The notes under the pieces were generated by a model. That model did not search any database. It saw only the letters and a list, made by a program, of their open reading frames with translations, and was not told the DNA's origin. 64,000 nucleotides of DNA, from assembly GCA_003415625.1 (NCBI GenBank), contig PYIU01000011.1:1749001-1813000 (forward strand). The letters run 5' to 3'. The DNA comes from Aquanectria penicillioides. Taxonomy: Eukaryota; Ascomycota; Sordariomycetes; Hypocreales; Nectriaceae. Position 1 is the first letter of the stretch. Every line of letters starts with the position of its first letter. The position numbers and the translations under genes were made by a program. Of the stretch, positions 43,971-56,142 are shown in pieces.

Positions 43971-45551
43971 CTAATAATCCACACATTTCCAGCTATCTGG
44001 GTCCTTAGGATCCCCAGAGCCCATGTACATGTTACGACGAGGCCATCGACAATGCCAACGCTGGAAATCCACACCAGCATCCTTGGAACCGTTCACGTAC
44101 GCCGTTCCAAGGATCGCATCCGGTGCAATGCCCTCCTCAACCCATCGGATCATTGCTGTCAAAACGTTCTCTCGAGGGTCTAGACTGTGTTTGCTTCGCA
44201 GAGAGTTTCCAATGTTTGTAGCTCCTGGGCCTCCGCTGCAATGCGCCATGCCGGAGATGCGGAAAAATCGGTAGAAGTCGTCGAGCTGCTCTGGAGTTTG
44301 GTTCATGGTCTCTGAGACATGCTTATAATATCTTGGCGAGTTGTCGCTGGAAATGGTTCCGTCAACCAAGCCGTGGTAATGAAGTACCTTTCCTCCCTTG
44401 TTCTTGAATGCAGAGAGGTCACCTTCCCAAGTCTCGATGTTGAATAAGTTGAGATTTGATGATGTAACGTAATCTTCTGGGGTGATAGTAGTTGGGTCCC
44501 AGGTAGAGTCATTGAAGATGGCATAACGAAACCAGTCAGTGGCACCAAATGTTTGTCCCATGAAATAAGTCTGTGGAGCGCCAGTCAACTCGGCGCCGGG
44601 CTGCATTCGTGGGTAGATGAGACTTCCATCAACGCTAAGAAGTGGTGAATAAATGCTCCGCAGCGTTTCAATTTGTGTCGAGGTGAGGCAATCACTGGTC
44701 TTCCCGTCGCTGCAAAGAAGGCCACTAGGGTCGTAGTCGCACAAGTCGGGGGCTTCAAGAACACCGTCCGCGAGGCCGTCGAGCTCGTCACATTGGTCGA
44801 GAATATCCTGATGGATGGTGGACCACATATTGGTAGGAATGAATGTGTCGGCGCCAACTGGTCCGGTCAAGGGATAAAAGTGAGAGCTCCATGAGGTCAA
44901 GTTGTTGAACGAAAAGGCCGGAGCTCCCGCCACAACACCGTCAAAGTCATCAGGAAACGACTGGACCTCTTTCCATCCCTGTCGCCCACCAGTTGAGCAG
45001 CCGAGATAGTAGCTCTTTGTATGTGGTTTGCCATAAAATGTCTCGCTGACTTTCTTGCCCAGCACCACACCCGTGTGCACAGCACGATAAGCAAAGTCTT
45101 CGATAACATCTGGGTTGTTCAGGAAAGAGACCCCAGACATGCCGTCGTGGCCATTATTCGTGCCAACGGCAGCGAAGCCGAGCGATGCTGCATAATCGAT
45201 GTCTTCGTATTGGATGCAACCTCCTAGACCTCCATTGCCGGTACTCAGAAATCGACCGGACCAGTCCTCTGGTAGCCAAACTTCAGCTTTGATCCCCGAA
45301 CGGGGCGAAGTTGCAACTTGCAGGGTGACACGACATATATCGACAGACACAATCTGGCGAGGGCGACTACAGGTGGGATCGGCATTGGCAAAGTTGATAG
45401 TTGTGTTGGCAACAACAAACTCAGTTGCTGTTAAGTTTGCATTCGGTATCCTCAAAGACTTGGCTAGCGAACGGCATTGCTGTTGGAAGTCACCGATAGC
45501 GAATGCTCCCAGAAACAAAGCGCTCAGTGCGAGAAGATTTGACATAGTCAT
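43971..45551 (-). CDS. faeB: Secreted feruloyl esterase (tannase/FaeB family)
   Basis: A single-exon frame with start at 45551 (MTMSNLLALS, or MSNLL at 45545), giving 526 residues. The signal peptide is MSNLLALSALFLGAFAIG, and the mature protein begins near FQQQC. The tannase-family nucleophile elbow is GCSTGGRQGWKEVQ. The calcium-binding loop CDELDGLADGVLEAPDLCDY follows about 60 residues later. The acid (HGLVDGTISSDNS) and histidine (GMAHCSGGPGA) complete the triad, and the cysteines next to the nucleophile Ser and His form the CS-D-HC arrangement of this family. These extracellular enzymes release ferulic and other hydroxycinnamic acids from plant cell walls, and some members are tannases. 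The choice between the two substrates is not certain from sequence. The gene looks intact. It lies between the ALDH and MFS pseudogenes. Confidence 0.9.
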   Translation of the reverse strand: MTMSNLLALSALFLGAFAIGDFQQQCRSLAKSLRIPNANLTATEFVVANTTINFANADPTCSRPRQIVSVDICRVTLQVATSPRSGIKAEVWLPEDWSGRFLSTGNGGLGGCIQYEDIDYAASLGFAAVGTNNGHDGMSGVSFLNNPDVIEDFAYRAVHTGVVLGKKVSETFYGKPHTKSYYLGCSTGGRQGWKEVQSFPDDFDGVVAGAPAFSFNNLTSWSSHFYPLTGPVGADTFIPTNMWSTIHQDILDQCDELDGLADGVLEAPDLCDYDPSGLLCSDGKTSDCLTSTQIETLRSIYSPLLSVDGSLIYPRMQPGAELTGAPQTYFMGQTFGATDWFRYAIFNDSTWDPTTITPEDYVTSSNLNLFNIETWEGDLSAFKNKGGKVLHYHGLVDGTISSDNSPRYYKHVSETMNQTPEQLDDFYRFFRISGMAHCSGGPGATNIGNSLRSKHSLDPRENVLTAMIRWVEEGIAPDAILGTAYVNGSKDAGVDFQRWHCRWPRRNMYMGSGDPKDPDSWKCVDY

Positions 45552-47725
45552 CTCAAAGTCCAAGAGAATGCGATGACCATGAGGGAGACTGAGGTTCGAA
45601 TGAAGAAAATTGTCTTTTATATATTTACTGCCATATATCCCCATCTGTCAAAAGGAGCCATTATGCAACGCCCAGCACGGCGTCCTGCCCGATTGGAGAC
45701 ATTGGTCCTTTGCTCCACCCAAATCGGCAAGAGATGAGTCGTGGAACGATGTTTATACGAAGCAGCTATGATAACGCATATTTCCCCAAGGGGATATTGC
45801 ATTTCCTGTGCTCACGCGATGTAATGTTGACAGGGTTCCATCTTGCCGTCTTGCCGTTATTGGTGCGTTGCCTGGCAAAGAATATCCACTACGGCTATCG
45901 GCCGGTAGTAACACCCGGCATTGAACCGGTCTCATGTTTTGGGACTACTTTAAAGGGAGGGGGCTGTATGCTTGTCAGCCATGGAGAGAAGCATCTGAAT
46001 ACCTTGAAGAAGGAATGGAGCAAGGCCTGTCATCAAACTGGTTCGCCTTTGTGGGTTGCGTTTTGTTTCCTTCTCTTACTGTTTAAATGTTCATCTTAAT
46101 TGTTTTTGGGCTAATTTTTAAGCTATACCACAGCCCTGTGGATTCCAGGTCGCATTTCAACACTTCTATGCTTAAAAACAAGTGGTAACAGGACCCATAT
46201 TTTTTGAGCTTTATCCTGGCCTGTTTCGAAAGTAATGTAAGTCTTTCAAGTGTGTAAGCCAGTTGCATTAGCTTAAGGTACTTCCCGATTGAGATTATTT
46301 CCGTGCCCCTTAAAGTCGGGAACACAGTCGCGATACAGCAGTTGACCCAGTGTTGAACATTCGACAAACATACGAATATATTATTAAGCAACGGCTCATA
46401 TAGACTTTGCCTAGGTTGACCCTTCCAGTTCTTTTTCTTGCTATGTGACTTGGACATGGGATTTGATCGGTCATTCTTCGGTCATGGAAGAAAGTGCGTA
46501 TTACTACGTATTCTGCATTTGGCCCAAGCCCTGCCCCTCTCTGATGAGACAAGCCTCGTACCCCATTTGGGTAGTAAGTCCGCGATAAATGAACTTGAAT
46601 GCACTGTTATTGACCCTCTTTGGGGATTAGTAGGGCCGGATATACAACACTCGTTCAGATACAGCAGCCGGGTGGTCACAACACCGAGGAGGCCACGTCA
46701 AGGATCCCTAATATGTGGTGCATTCTTTCGGCCATTTTTAAGCTTCTTTTTGGGTGCTTATGATTGATCAATCCAGACCGAAATTGTTTTATGAAAAATG
46801 GAGATGAGATGGTATTTGTGTCATCTCACTTTGCCCCATTCGCCCCTGCTCCCTCATTTCCCTTCCGCGACACAAGTTTCTCCTAGGCAGCGTGTGTATT
46901 CTCTCAATTTTTTCCTTTCTCCTGACTTACTCCCCTATTTGGGAGGTATGGACTGTTGCCATGTTGGTGAAGAGAACCACTGGCCGAGTGAAACACACAA
47001 TTATGTGTCGGGTGTAGGGTAAGTAGGCCAGCTTTTTGAACCGTAGCACCTCAGCAAAAACTGGAGGTACCCCTTGCCGAAACAAGTGGTACTTTGGGTT
47101 CTATACTTTTAACACAATTTCACCATGCAGTGTTCGGAACTAATCCTAACATCTCAAGGGCCGGCCGCGAACTCGATCTCGTCACGATGCTGGACTGCGT
47201 CTAGAAGCTTCAAAACAAAGCGGAGGTATGTCCGTCCTCGATAATGTGATCAACCCATGTTACGATTTGGTCCTGTACCAGTTTTTGAGTCTCCCGTACG
47301 CTAACACTTCCCAAAGGTGATGACCGATGAAGCCGATGGATGATTTGATTTCGCATACGACTCCGACCATGCCTCCGCCAAGTCCGGACCTATTCCCAGC
47401 GCTTCGCACCGAACATCCACCATAAGTATTAATCTATGATTGGAATAGCTGTACATGATATTCAGGAGGGTGAGCAGTTCTCATCTCGGCGCATGCGCAT
47501 GTCACGACAACTCACCTTGGTGGGCTCATCCATTCTACCCCGCCTGACGTTCCCCAGATTACCCCGGATTAAGCCAATGTGGCCTACCCTGGCCTAGGGT
47601 AGTGATAGAAAGCATAATCTAGCTTCACTTAAAAAAATGGCTTCCTTTTCTACCTCGCTGAAGAATTCCTCATCAGTTGCAGCTTGGGAATTCAACCGGA
47701 GCGACATCTGTTTACTCATTCCAAG
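45552..47725. other. Long intergenic region containing the promoter of the MFS pseudogene
   Basis: About 2.2 kb without a supported gene. The stretch 47100-47420 is the promoter-proximal segment shared with 43180-43520. It carries CCGTCCTCG and CTCCGACC words of possible regulatory value. Confidence 0.4.
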
Positions 47726-49760
47726 ATGAACGATCTTCCACAGAGCAAAAAGTCACTTGACTTGAACAATTTAAAGACCAAAATTGATTATATTGAACAC
47801 GGGATCGTAAAGGAAGATGGAACAGCCAATGGCCAGGAAGTTGCTTATTCCCCTCTATCACAGTGCTAAGTCTGGTAATTGATAGCCGTGGAACACCAAA
47901 TCCTCCATTATCACCAAGCAGAAACAAGACGTGTCCTGCACAAAATCGACTATCGCCTTCTTCCGCTTCTCGCTATTCCATACTTGTTGTCATACATGGA
48001 TCGAGGCAATATCGGCAATGCAAATGTCGCAGGTAAAACCTTTGTCATGTCGCATCCGGCCAACACTAATGGCTGTCAAAGGAATGTCCACGGAATTGGG
48101 CTTGACAAACCTACAATACAACATTTGCTTAATGTTACTGGTACTTTGGCTTAACTACAAATGTTGGTGATCATCAATGTTAGGTCTTCTTCTTCCCATA
48201 TGGCCTCTTTGAGGTGCCTAGCAACATTGCAATCATGATGATTTCTTAGGGAACGGTACAAAAAGTCCCGATCATATCAATAAGCTTTATACTGAGATCG
48301 GATTACAGGTATTGACATTTTAGGGCCTTGTCAAAAACTATTCTCATTTAATTGTGACTCGAACGCTTCTTGACTTGGCAGAAGCAGGATTCTTTCCTGC
48401 ATCCACCTACCTCTTGACAACTTGATACTGTAGATATGAACTTCAGCACGTGCCCCTGCTGATTCGCACACTCAGACAGCCGTCCCGGAATTTTTGTAAC
48501 ACTTCTTTTTAGGACTCGAACGAGCATCTTCTTCTCTGCCGCATCCATGGCAGGTGCATTCTCTGGCCTCCTCGCCTATGCAATTACAAAATTGGACAGA
48601 GTTGGAGGGCTCGAAGGTTGGCGATGGATCTTCATTCTTGAAGGTGGGCCTTAACTTGATTAGCAGGTCGTTTGAAGCTCACCAAGGTTTAGGGATTCTC
48701 GCAGTGGTGATTGGGCGCGATGTTCCGTTTCTGCTTCCCGACTCGCCCGAACCAGTATCATTTTTGACAGAGGATGAGAAGAGATTCATCATGAACCGTC
48801 TCAAGTATGATTCAGGAACTAGTGAGTGTACGGTGGGTACTTCTGAAAAGTTCCAATGGTCATACATCAGGGATGCTTTGTTGGACTGGAAGATCTACCT
48901 TGCGGTTTTCATGTACTGGGGTCACTCTATGAGTCAATACAATCATTGCCTGTCAACTTTGACCTGTTATTAATTGTGATGATCCAGATTGGCATTTATG
49001 CTTTCAGCTTTGCAGTGCCTACAATCATTCGCCAACTAGGTAAGGCAATGCCTGTCTTGCTGTGATTCTTTCTCGCCTTAATTCACCCTTCATCTAAATC
49101 ACTCCATTCACTTACTCATGCCGTACATACATAGGATACTCTGCCGCTAATGCGCAGCTTCTAACAGTCCCCGTATATTTTGTTGACGTCATAAGCACTG
49201 TTCCTCTGCCTTGGGCTGCTGATCGCCACAAGACTCGCTGGCCCTTCATCGTTGCCCCATACGCTGCGTCCACTATTGGACTTATTGCTCCCTTGGCAAT
49301 TCCACATCCCAAGTATCCCGGCCTCACATACGCAATGCTCTTCTTCATCACTGGTGGGCTGTATCCTGCCATCATTAGTGTTATTTCGTGGATTGCAAAC
49401 AACCTCGCGCCATCATGGAAGCGTGCTGTGGGCATGACATTTTTGATGACATTTGGAAACTTGGGGAAGTGCTGTTGGTGAGTTCGATTGTCTTTTAGGA
49501 CATCGGTGATGTCGTGCTGACTCCCATCAGGCTCCAACATATTTCCCAGCCGACAAGCACCACATTTTTGGCTTGGCTATGGGTTCTCAATGTGACTGGT
49601 GATTGCTGCAATTATCAGCACTTGGTGTATGCGAGCTTTGCTGCTGCATATCAACAAGAAGCGTGATCAGGTTCTGAACACGAGATTCGAGAGAAATATG
49701 CTGAGAGGCAATTTATCGAGCTCGGAGACAAGAGTCCGTTGTTTCGATATGTAGTCAAGG
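47726..49760 (+). pseudogene. Allantoate/ACS-family MFS transporter pseudogene
   Basis: The remains of a Dal5-like anion:cation symporter can be followed from the ATG at 47726 through several plausible introns: YRLLPLLAIPYLLSYMDRGN, GNANVAG, VFFFPYGLFEVPSN, RTLLDLAEAGFFPAS, ILEG, LPDSPEPVSFLTEDEK, FSFAVPTII, KRAVGMTFLMTFGNLG and finally FIELGDKSPLFRYV. Lesions include TAG at 48247 where tryptophan is expected (ISxGTV), TAG at 48321, TGA at 48423 (LTTxYCRYELQ, expected Trp), a lost segment after EVPSNIAI, one extra base after FGNLG near 49470, and a further stop in the last helix. Intact relatives import allantoate, nicotinate, pantothenate or aromatic acids. This copy cannot make a full transporter. 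The 5' part has a partial duplicate at 43180-43700. Confidence 0.85.
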
Positions 49761-49879
49761 GGCTAATTTGTTTTTTTGCTCCTGCAACTCGCAATGTGCT
49801 GAGTGATCTCGTTCCCACGCTCAACATGAATCACGATGGGTTATTGAATCGTCATGATTGCAAAGAAGTAAAGATCTGA

Positions 49880-50422
49880 GCCAATACGAAATTTACGTTC
49901 CTACCAAACGCCCAGTATAGTATTGTATTCGACTTATCAAAGATGTATTGGTTTATGAGTCTATCTCCACTATCAAAACTACACTTTTTAATTTATCGTA
50001 TTGTCTAATCCTATGAGTGATTTCTTAACTCTAGATGAAAATGTTCCCATAATCATTTGGAGGACAGGCCGTAGAGCGCTCGTCACAAACCAGCGTGATC
50101 GATAATCCAAATACAAAACGCTTTATGTAGCCCGCCCGAATCATTCTCAACTGGTGTCTAGTAGGTCCAGTACTTGCCACATTTTCCAATTGGTTGTACG
50201 CGTGCACCTCAATTCTACCCCTCACATCAGCTCTCAGTTGTGGCAACATGCCCCGTCTCTTATTGGCCTTTATCACATCGAGCACCAACTACTTGGTTGC
50301 CTCGTTTCAATTTTGCACATTGGTTCATCCTGGTAGATTCGAGCAAGTTTTTCAGATCCAAATCTACGCTCATCTTACCTCCCCCCAAGTTGGAAACTCA
50401 AACTTGAACGTGATGAGGTACC
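49880..50422. promoter_or_regulatory. Upstream region of the RelA/SpoT-NACHT-WD40 gene
   Basis: A 543-bp region ahead of the receptor ATG at 50423, with no supported gene. It includes a C-rich tract CCTCCCCCC at 50379-50388, a typical pyrimidine stretch near a fungal transcript start. Regulatory role inferred from position. Confidence 0.3.
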
Positions 50423-53400
50423 ATGAATCCGCAACCTTGCCATGACGAGGCCCCGGCCGCAGCTGCGGTTCCGCTCCGCTCAAAGATCGACACCGCCATT
50501 CAACAGGCAGCCTCTCGTGCTGGAGATGACCCCGCACGTGTGTTTACGCAAATTTGGGCCAACCTCGCAGATGACTATGGAGAAATGGTGCATGACCTCA
50601 TCATATTCTGCAAAACACATATGCTTGGGAACAGGATAAGTTGTGAGGTCTCTGGTAGGGTCAAGGACCTCCACTCCATCATGGCGTCTATGAAACGCCG
50701 ACAAGAAAGCCAAGGACGACAGTACAATGACTTTCATGAAGCACTCAACGATATTCACGATCTCGCAGGAATCCGCATCGTCGTGGAGGTTCCATCCGGT
50801 CTAGGAGAGGTGCGCCAGTTCATCCAAGACGCGTTTGAGAAGGTCCGGGAGCCCGTCGTTTTCGACAACGATCGCAGCACAGGCACTGGTCATCGTCCAA
50901 ATTGGTTCGGAGCCTACCAGTCCCAGAATCATCGAGTTTGCGTCAAGTTGGATAGTGTGGACCTTTCTAGATATAAGAAGGTCTTGTTTGAAATACAGCT
51001 CACGACACTTTCCGATGATATGTTCAATAAGGTCGCTCACAATTGGATTTACAAAAAGGACCACGGTTCCTTAGTCGGTGGAACCGAGGATGTCATTGAC
51101 ATGATGCACGGAGCAGCCCTAATATTTGGGCGCGGCGTGGCATTTCTGAGCGATCGAAAGAATGGATGTCTAGATTCCAGTGTGGCAGAGGCCTTAAAAG
51201 AGACTCGGTCAACGGGGGACCCAGCAAGACTCATGCAAATGCTCCCCAATATTGCCCGTCTTGGAACTGAAAAGCAGCTTGCCGGATCTACCAATCAAAC
51301 ACTTCCCCCAGAAAAAGTTCCTTTGTCAGCAATAACAACCACACTTGAGGCATTGCCAGAAAATTGCAGCTCCAAAGATGATCTCTGGAAGTGGGTTATG
51401 AAGAGTTTAAGCACTCCAAGGTCGAACTTTGTCCACTCTCTTAATGCCAACCACGCGAACGTTCAAGTAGGTGACACCTTTAACTTCCATCCGATAGAAG
51501 ACCGCTGCCTCGAGGACTTGAGAGTGACCGATCCCCGCGACGATAAGGCGCGCATCGAGAATGACAAGGGTGGGCTCCTCAAAGCTTCGTGCTGTTGGAT
51601 TCTTGACCACCCTGATTTCCAACAATGGCGCCACAACCCGCAAAGGCCATTGCTCTGGGTGAAAGGCGACCCCGGAAAGGGAAAGACAATGCTCCTCTGC
51701 GGCGTCATTAATGAGTTGAAATATACCTCTGGCATTGGCCTGCTTGCATATTTCTTTTGCCAGGCCACTGACGACCGGCTCAACAATGCAACGGCAGTCT
51801 TGCGCAGTCTCATCTACCTGCTGGCACTTCAACATCACGGCCTATCCTCACATGTGCGAGAGGAATACAAGAACGCTGGCAAGCTTCTATTTGATGACAG
51901 AAATGCGTGGCATGCGCTATGTAGAATATTTACTCGCATGTTGAACGATCTAGAGTCACGCAAGGTCTACCTGGTCATCGACGCACTCGATGAGTGCAAG
52001 CTGGATGAGAAAAGCGAAGAACCAGATCTCTACCATCTTCTCAAGCTGATTACTGAGACGGCTTCATCTCATTCATCACAAGTCAAGTGGATCGTGTCTA
52101 GCCGCAACAGACGTGACATCGAGACTAGACTAGGCAACGCCAATCAGACAATCAGACTAGACCTCGAGCTTAATTCAGCATCGATATCCGCTGCAGTTGG
52201 CGTGTATATTGAGCATAAAATTGATTTACTAGCAGAACAAGAGGGTTACGACGACCAAACAAAGCGTGTTGTGAAACAACACTTGAAAGCCAAGGCAGAT
52301 GATACGTTCCTCTGGGTGGCCTTGGTCTGCCAAGAGTTGGCACAGATGCGAGAAGATGAATTTGACCCGATTAAAACAGTGTATGAATTCCCAGCGGGAC
52401 TGGAATCCCTCTATCGACGGAAAATAAATGACTTGTTCCGGTTGAGAAGGGCAGATTCTTGTAAACGGATCCTTGGCCTGGTATCTGCTGCCTTCCGTCC
52501 TCTCTCATTCAGGGACCTGGCGTCACTGTTCTATTCTGGGAAAGAGACCCCTATCGATATCCGGTTGGTGAAAAATCTTGTTGGACTTTGTAGGTCAATA
52601 CTCACTGTCAAAGAAGACGTGGTGACGTTTGTGCATCAGTCAGCAAAGGACTTTTTGTTGACCAAGGAGAGCCACGCAATATTCCCTTCTGATATTACTG
52701 AGCAACACCGTATCATTACTTTACGGTCGCTCCAGATAATGTCAAAAACCCTCCGAAAAGATATTTATAACATCCAGACCCTTGGAACTACTATCGAGGA
52801 TATCAAAGCACCCAATCCCGATCCGCTTGCACCAGCCCACTATTCGTGCATTTACTGGGCCGATCACCTGCAAGACGGCCACGACCCTTTGCCCAAGGAA
52901 GTTTCTACATTTCTTTATTTGCATTTTCTCCATTGGCTAGAGGCTATTACACTCCTGAGACAGTTGTCACATGGAGCCGCGGTTATCAGTCAGCTTCTTA
53001 AGCTATATCAGGTAGGTTGAGCCTCTCGGCCATTGCCAAATCATCGGTGACCTAACTACTGCAGAGATTTCCAGATACTAGTCCTAGTCTATACGATTTT
53101 TTAAAAGACGCCGGAAGATTTGTTTCGAAATTCGGGTATATTATCGACCGCGTCCCTCTACAGACGTATGGAGCTTCGCTGTTGTTTGCACCGACATCGA
53201 GCAAAGTGCGACAAACCTTCTGGGATGAACGCTCGCCGCCTGGTAGCTTCGTTCATGGCGTTAAATCTGAATGGGACTCGCAAACACAAGAACTCGAGTT
53301 CGAGACACGCGTCCAGGACATGGCCTTCTCGCCTGACGGCTGCATGATGGCATCCGTGTCAGGCGATGGGGCGTCCAGGAGTACATTCAGATTGCAGCTC

Positions 53401-55437
53401 TGGGATATCAAAACAGGCATATGCAGGCAAGCTGTGACAACCAAACGTCAGATGCGAGCAGTAACCTTCTCGCCTGACAGTCGCACAGTAGCGTTGGTGT
53501 CGACTGGCGGGTCGGTGCAACTCTGGTGTGTCGGAAACGGCGTACACCATAAAACCCTATCAATTAGCGATATTATCGACCATCCAACGGCCTTAATTTC
53601 TAACCTACAACGTGAAAATCCATGGAATCCGTCTTCTCAAAGTTACAGTTCAGGGGCGGCCTTCTCACTCGATGGTAAGAAAGTTGTATCCGTGTCATAT
53701 AACCTGAAGGAATTTACTGGAGCGAGGCCGGGACTTCACTTGGTAAGACTCTGGGACGTCGAAACTGGTGCACACCTGCGAACACTCGACATTACAGTTG
53801 CAGCTTTATCGCCCGACGGCCTTACGGTTGCGTCGATTTCAGATTTCCATGAGATTCAATTGTGGGAAGTGCAAAGCGGACTCCTTTTACACACCCTCAA
53901 CAGTAACGTCAACAAACACTTTATGAGCTGGGGCCTGATATACTCAGTGGCCCTCTCGTCCAAAAGCGGCGTTGTCGCATCCATAATGACAGATGGGACA
54001 ATGCAGCTCTGGGATGCCAAAACAGGTCAATGCCAGAAGACATTAACGACCATCTCACCTCTTTCCCAACATATCCTCAATAACAAAGAAACTCACACGG
54101 TAGCCTTATGCCATCAATTTGTGGCCGTGGCTCACGGGCGCCGTCCGAACATGATTCAATTGTGGGATTCCAAACGTGGCCGGTGTGAGCAAGAGATCAA
54201 ATTTGACCTCTTGGAGCCCACGACCGCCCGGGTGGCGCCCCGAATAGTCTTCTCGCCCGACGGGACAATGTTGGCCGCTGCGTCAACAGACAAGACGATA
54301 AGGGTCTGGGATATCACACCCGACGTGCTTTCACAGAAATTCGAGGACGACGACAGTGAGCTCCCTCAAAGTGCAGTCTTCTCTCCTGATGGCAAGCTGG
54401 TGGCGTTGGAGATGCGGTATCTCGGAGCCTCCAGGCTGGCGCTTTGGGACACAATGGCAGGGACACTCAGGAACAACTTTAGATCATGGACCTTGAATGC
54501 ATGGGCAGTAGCAGTTTTTTCACCAGACTCGCAAGTGATTGCAGTTTCGAGAGGTAACAGTGTGCATATCATAGACGTCAAGTCGGGCCATCTGAGGCAG
54601 ACACTCGAGGGTCATGGTGGTCTGATAACGGCGGTGGCTTTCACACATGACAGTAGGCGATTGGCTGCTGCAGCAGAACATGAGACGGTACGACTTTGGG
54701 ACATTCAAACCGGCAAGCTCCAGCAGAAACTTGAAGGCCACACGGAGGGCGTTAAAGACGTAGTCTTTTCCGCGAATGGCGACATAGTTGCGTCAGCTGA
54801 TCAAGGGGGAACAGTGAGGCTCTGGGACACCAAAAATGGTACACTGAGACAGACCCTGAAGGCTGTCGGGTACCAGAATATCAAGATAGCCGTATCATTT
54901 GACGGAAACATGGTTGCGGCAACAACGGATAATAAGTCAGTGCGACTTTGGAATCCGCGATCAAACGACCACATGCTACTTGGCCACACCGACATTGCTA
55001 CCGCAGTTTCCTTCTCATCCGATGGTAAGACACTCGCGTCAGCGTCGTCTTACGATCGAACCGTACGACTCTGGGATACCCAAACCGGCAAACTTCAGTG
55101 TGTCCTTAACACATCTGCTGTGCATAGACTTACGTTTGACCCGACATCCGACGTGCGTTTGGTTACAAATGTGGGCGTTCTGGACTTACTCTCGGTTACG
55201 TTGGAGAGGACTAAATTGAGGGCAAAACCTGGGGTTTCAAACTACGCCTTTTGCGGTTATGGTCTCAGTTCTGATGAAGCCTGGATTATAAAAGGCAATG
55301 AAAACATCATCTGGATACCTTCGGAGTATCGACCGAAGCCGTCCTTTCTCAACAAGCCCTTGACGGATGTCAAACACTCTGTCATTTTCATCGCTTGCAT
55401 TTCTGGTGGTACCATCCAATTCAATGCCCATATGTAA
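50423..55437 (+). CDS. STAND/NLR receptor: RelA/SpoT-like domain, NACHT ATPase, WD40 repeats
   Basis: Two exons (50423-53011, 53065-55437) around a 53-bp intron ending CTAACTACTGCAG join in phase for 1653 residues. Residues about 70-215 carry a RelA/SpoT-like nucleotidyltransferase domain: GRVKDLHSIMASMKRR, DLAGIRIVVEV, YQSQNHRVCVKL (with the tyrosine that stacks on guanine in bacterial enzymes) and FEIQLTTLSDDMF followed by HNWIYKK (the catalytic-Glu strand). The fungal NACHT lead-in LEDLRVTDPRDDKARIE precedes Walker A GDPGKGKT (about 414-421) and Walker B YLVIDALDEC (about 516-525). From about residue 945 to 1595 there are roughly 13 WD40 units ending in forms such as VRLWDIQTG. The layout is that of fungal nonself receptors such as HET-E: effector, switch, ligand-binding propeller. 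The synthetase-like domain would be the effector. The gene is intact; the activity is inferred. Confidence 0.92.
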
Positions 55438-56142
55438 ATATGGGATAATGATGGAAGCAACCTTGAAGAGTTGATAGATTAACCCCTGTTCAAGTTCATT
55501 AGGTCTCCTTTTGTATGTCTGAAAGGCTGCTTGATCCGGTAGGGTCAGAAAGTTCGGGTTCTCATTAGAACCTGTTGAAGTCTATCAATTCTCGTGTCTG
55601 CCTATTTCCGCTATAGCTTTTATCAAATCTTCCTCGTGTACTTTAAACGTGTCTATCTAAACACTACCCACGCCATAGCAGTTACCCGATCATCCTGGTT
55701 CAAACAAGTGTTCCACGATTATATCCCACTCACCATCAATCAATCTTCAACTAACGACCTGGCTGCACATAAAGTGAGGTGGGTTCAAATTGCATTGGCA
55801 GCGTCTGAATATCTCTGCCCTTCGAGTAAACGTAACTGTTCAAAAACGAACAAAGCTCGGATCAGAGTTTTTGTCAATGTGTGGATCGGCAATCCAAAGG
55901 GGTTTCGGTTTCGTCTCCATCAATCGTGACATTGACATTCCTGTACTTCTTTGCAGCCAATTGTCATTCGATGCGGGCTCTCGACGATACGCTGACTCAC
56001 AACTCAACCTCTTCAATGGGATACCATTAGGGGAGTGTGATTTGCCGACACCATGCTCCGGTCGATTGAAAGATTCCCAATATGTTGTCGACGGTAGAAT
56101 TGATTACCCCCTTTTCACGGCCTGCTCACATCCACATACGTG
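55438..56142. other. Convergent intergenic region
   Basis: A 705-bp gap between the 3' ends of the receptor and the second Zn2Cys6 gene. Nothing coding is supported. Confidence 0.4.
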
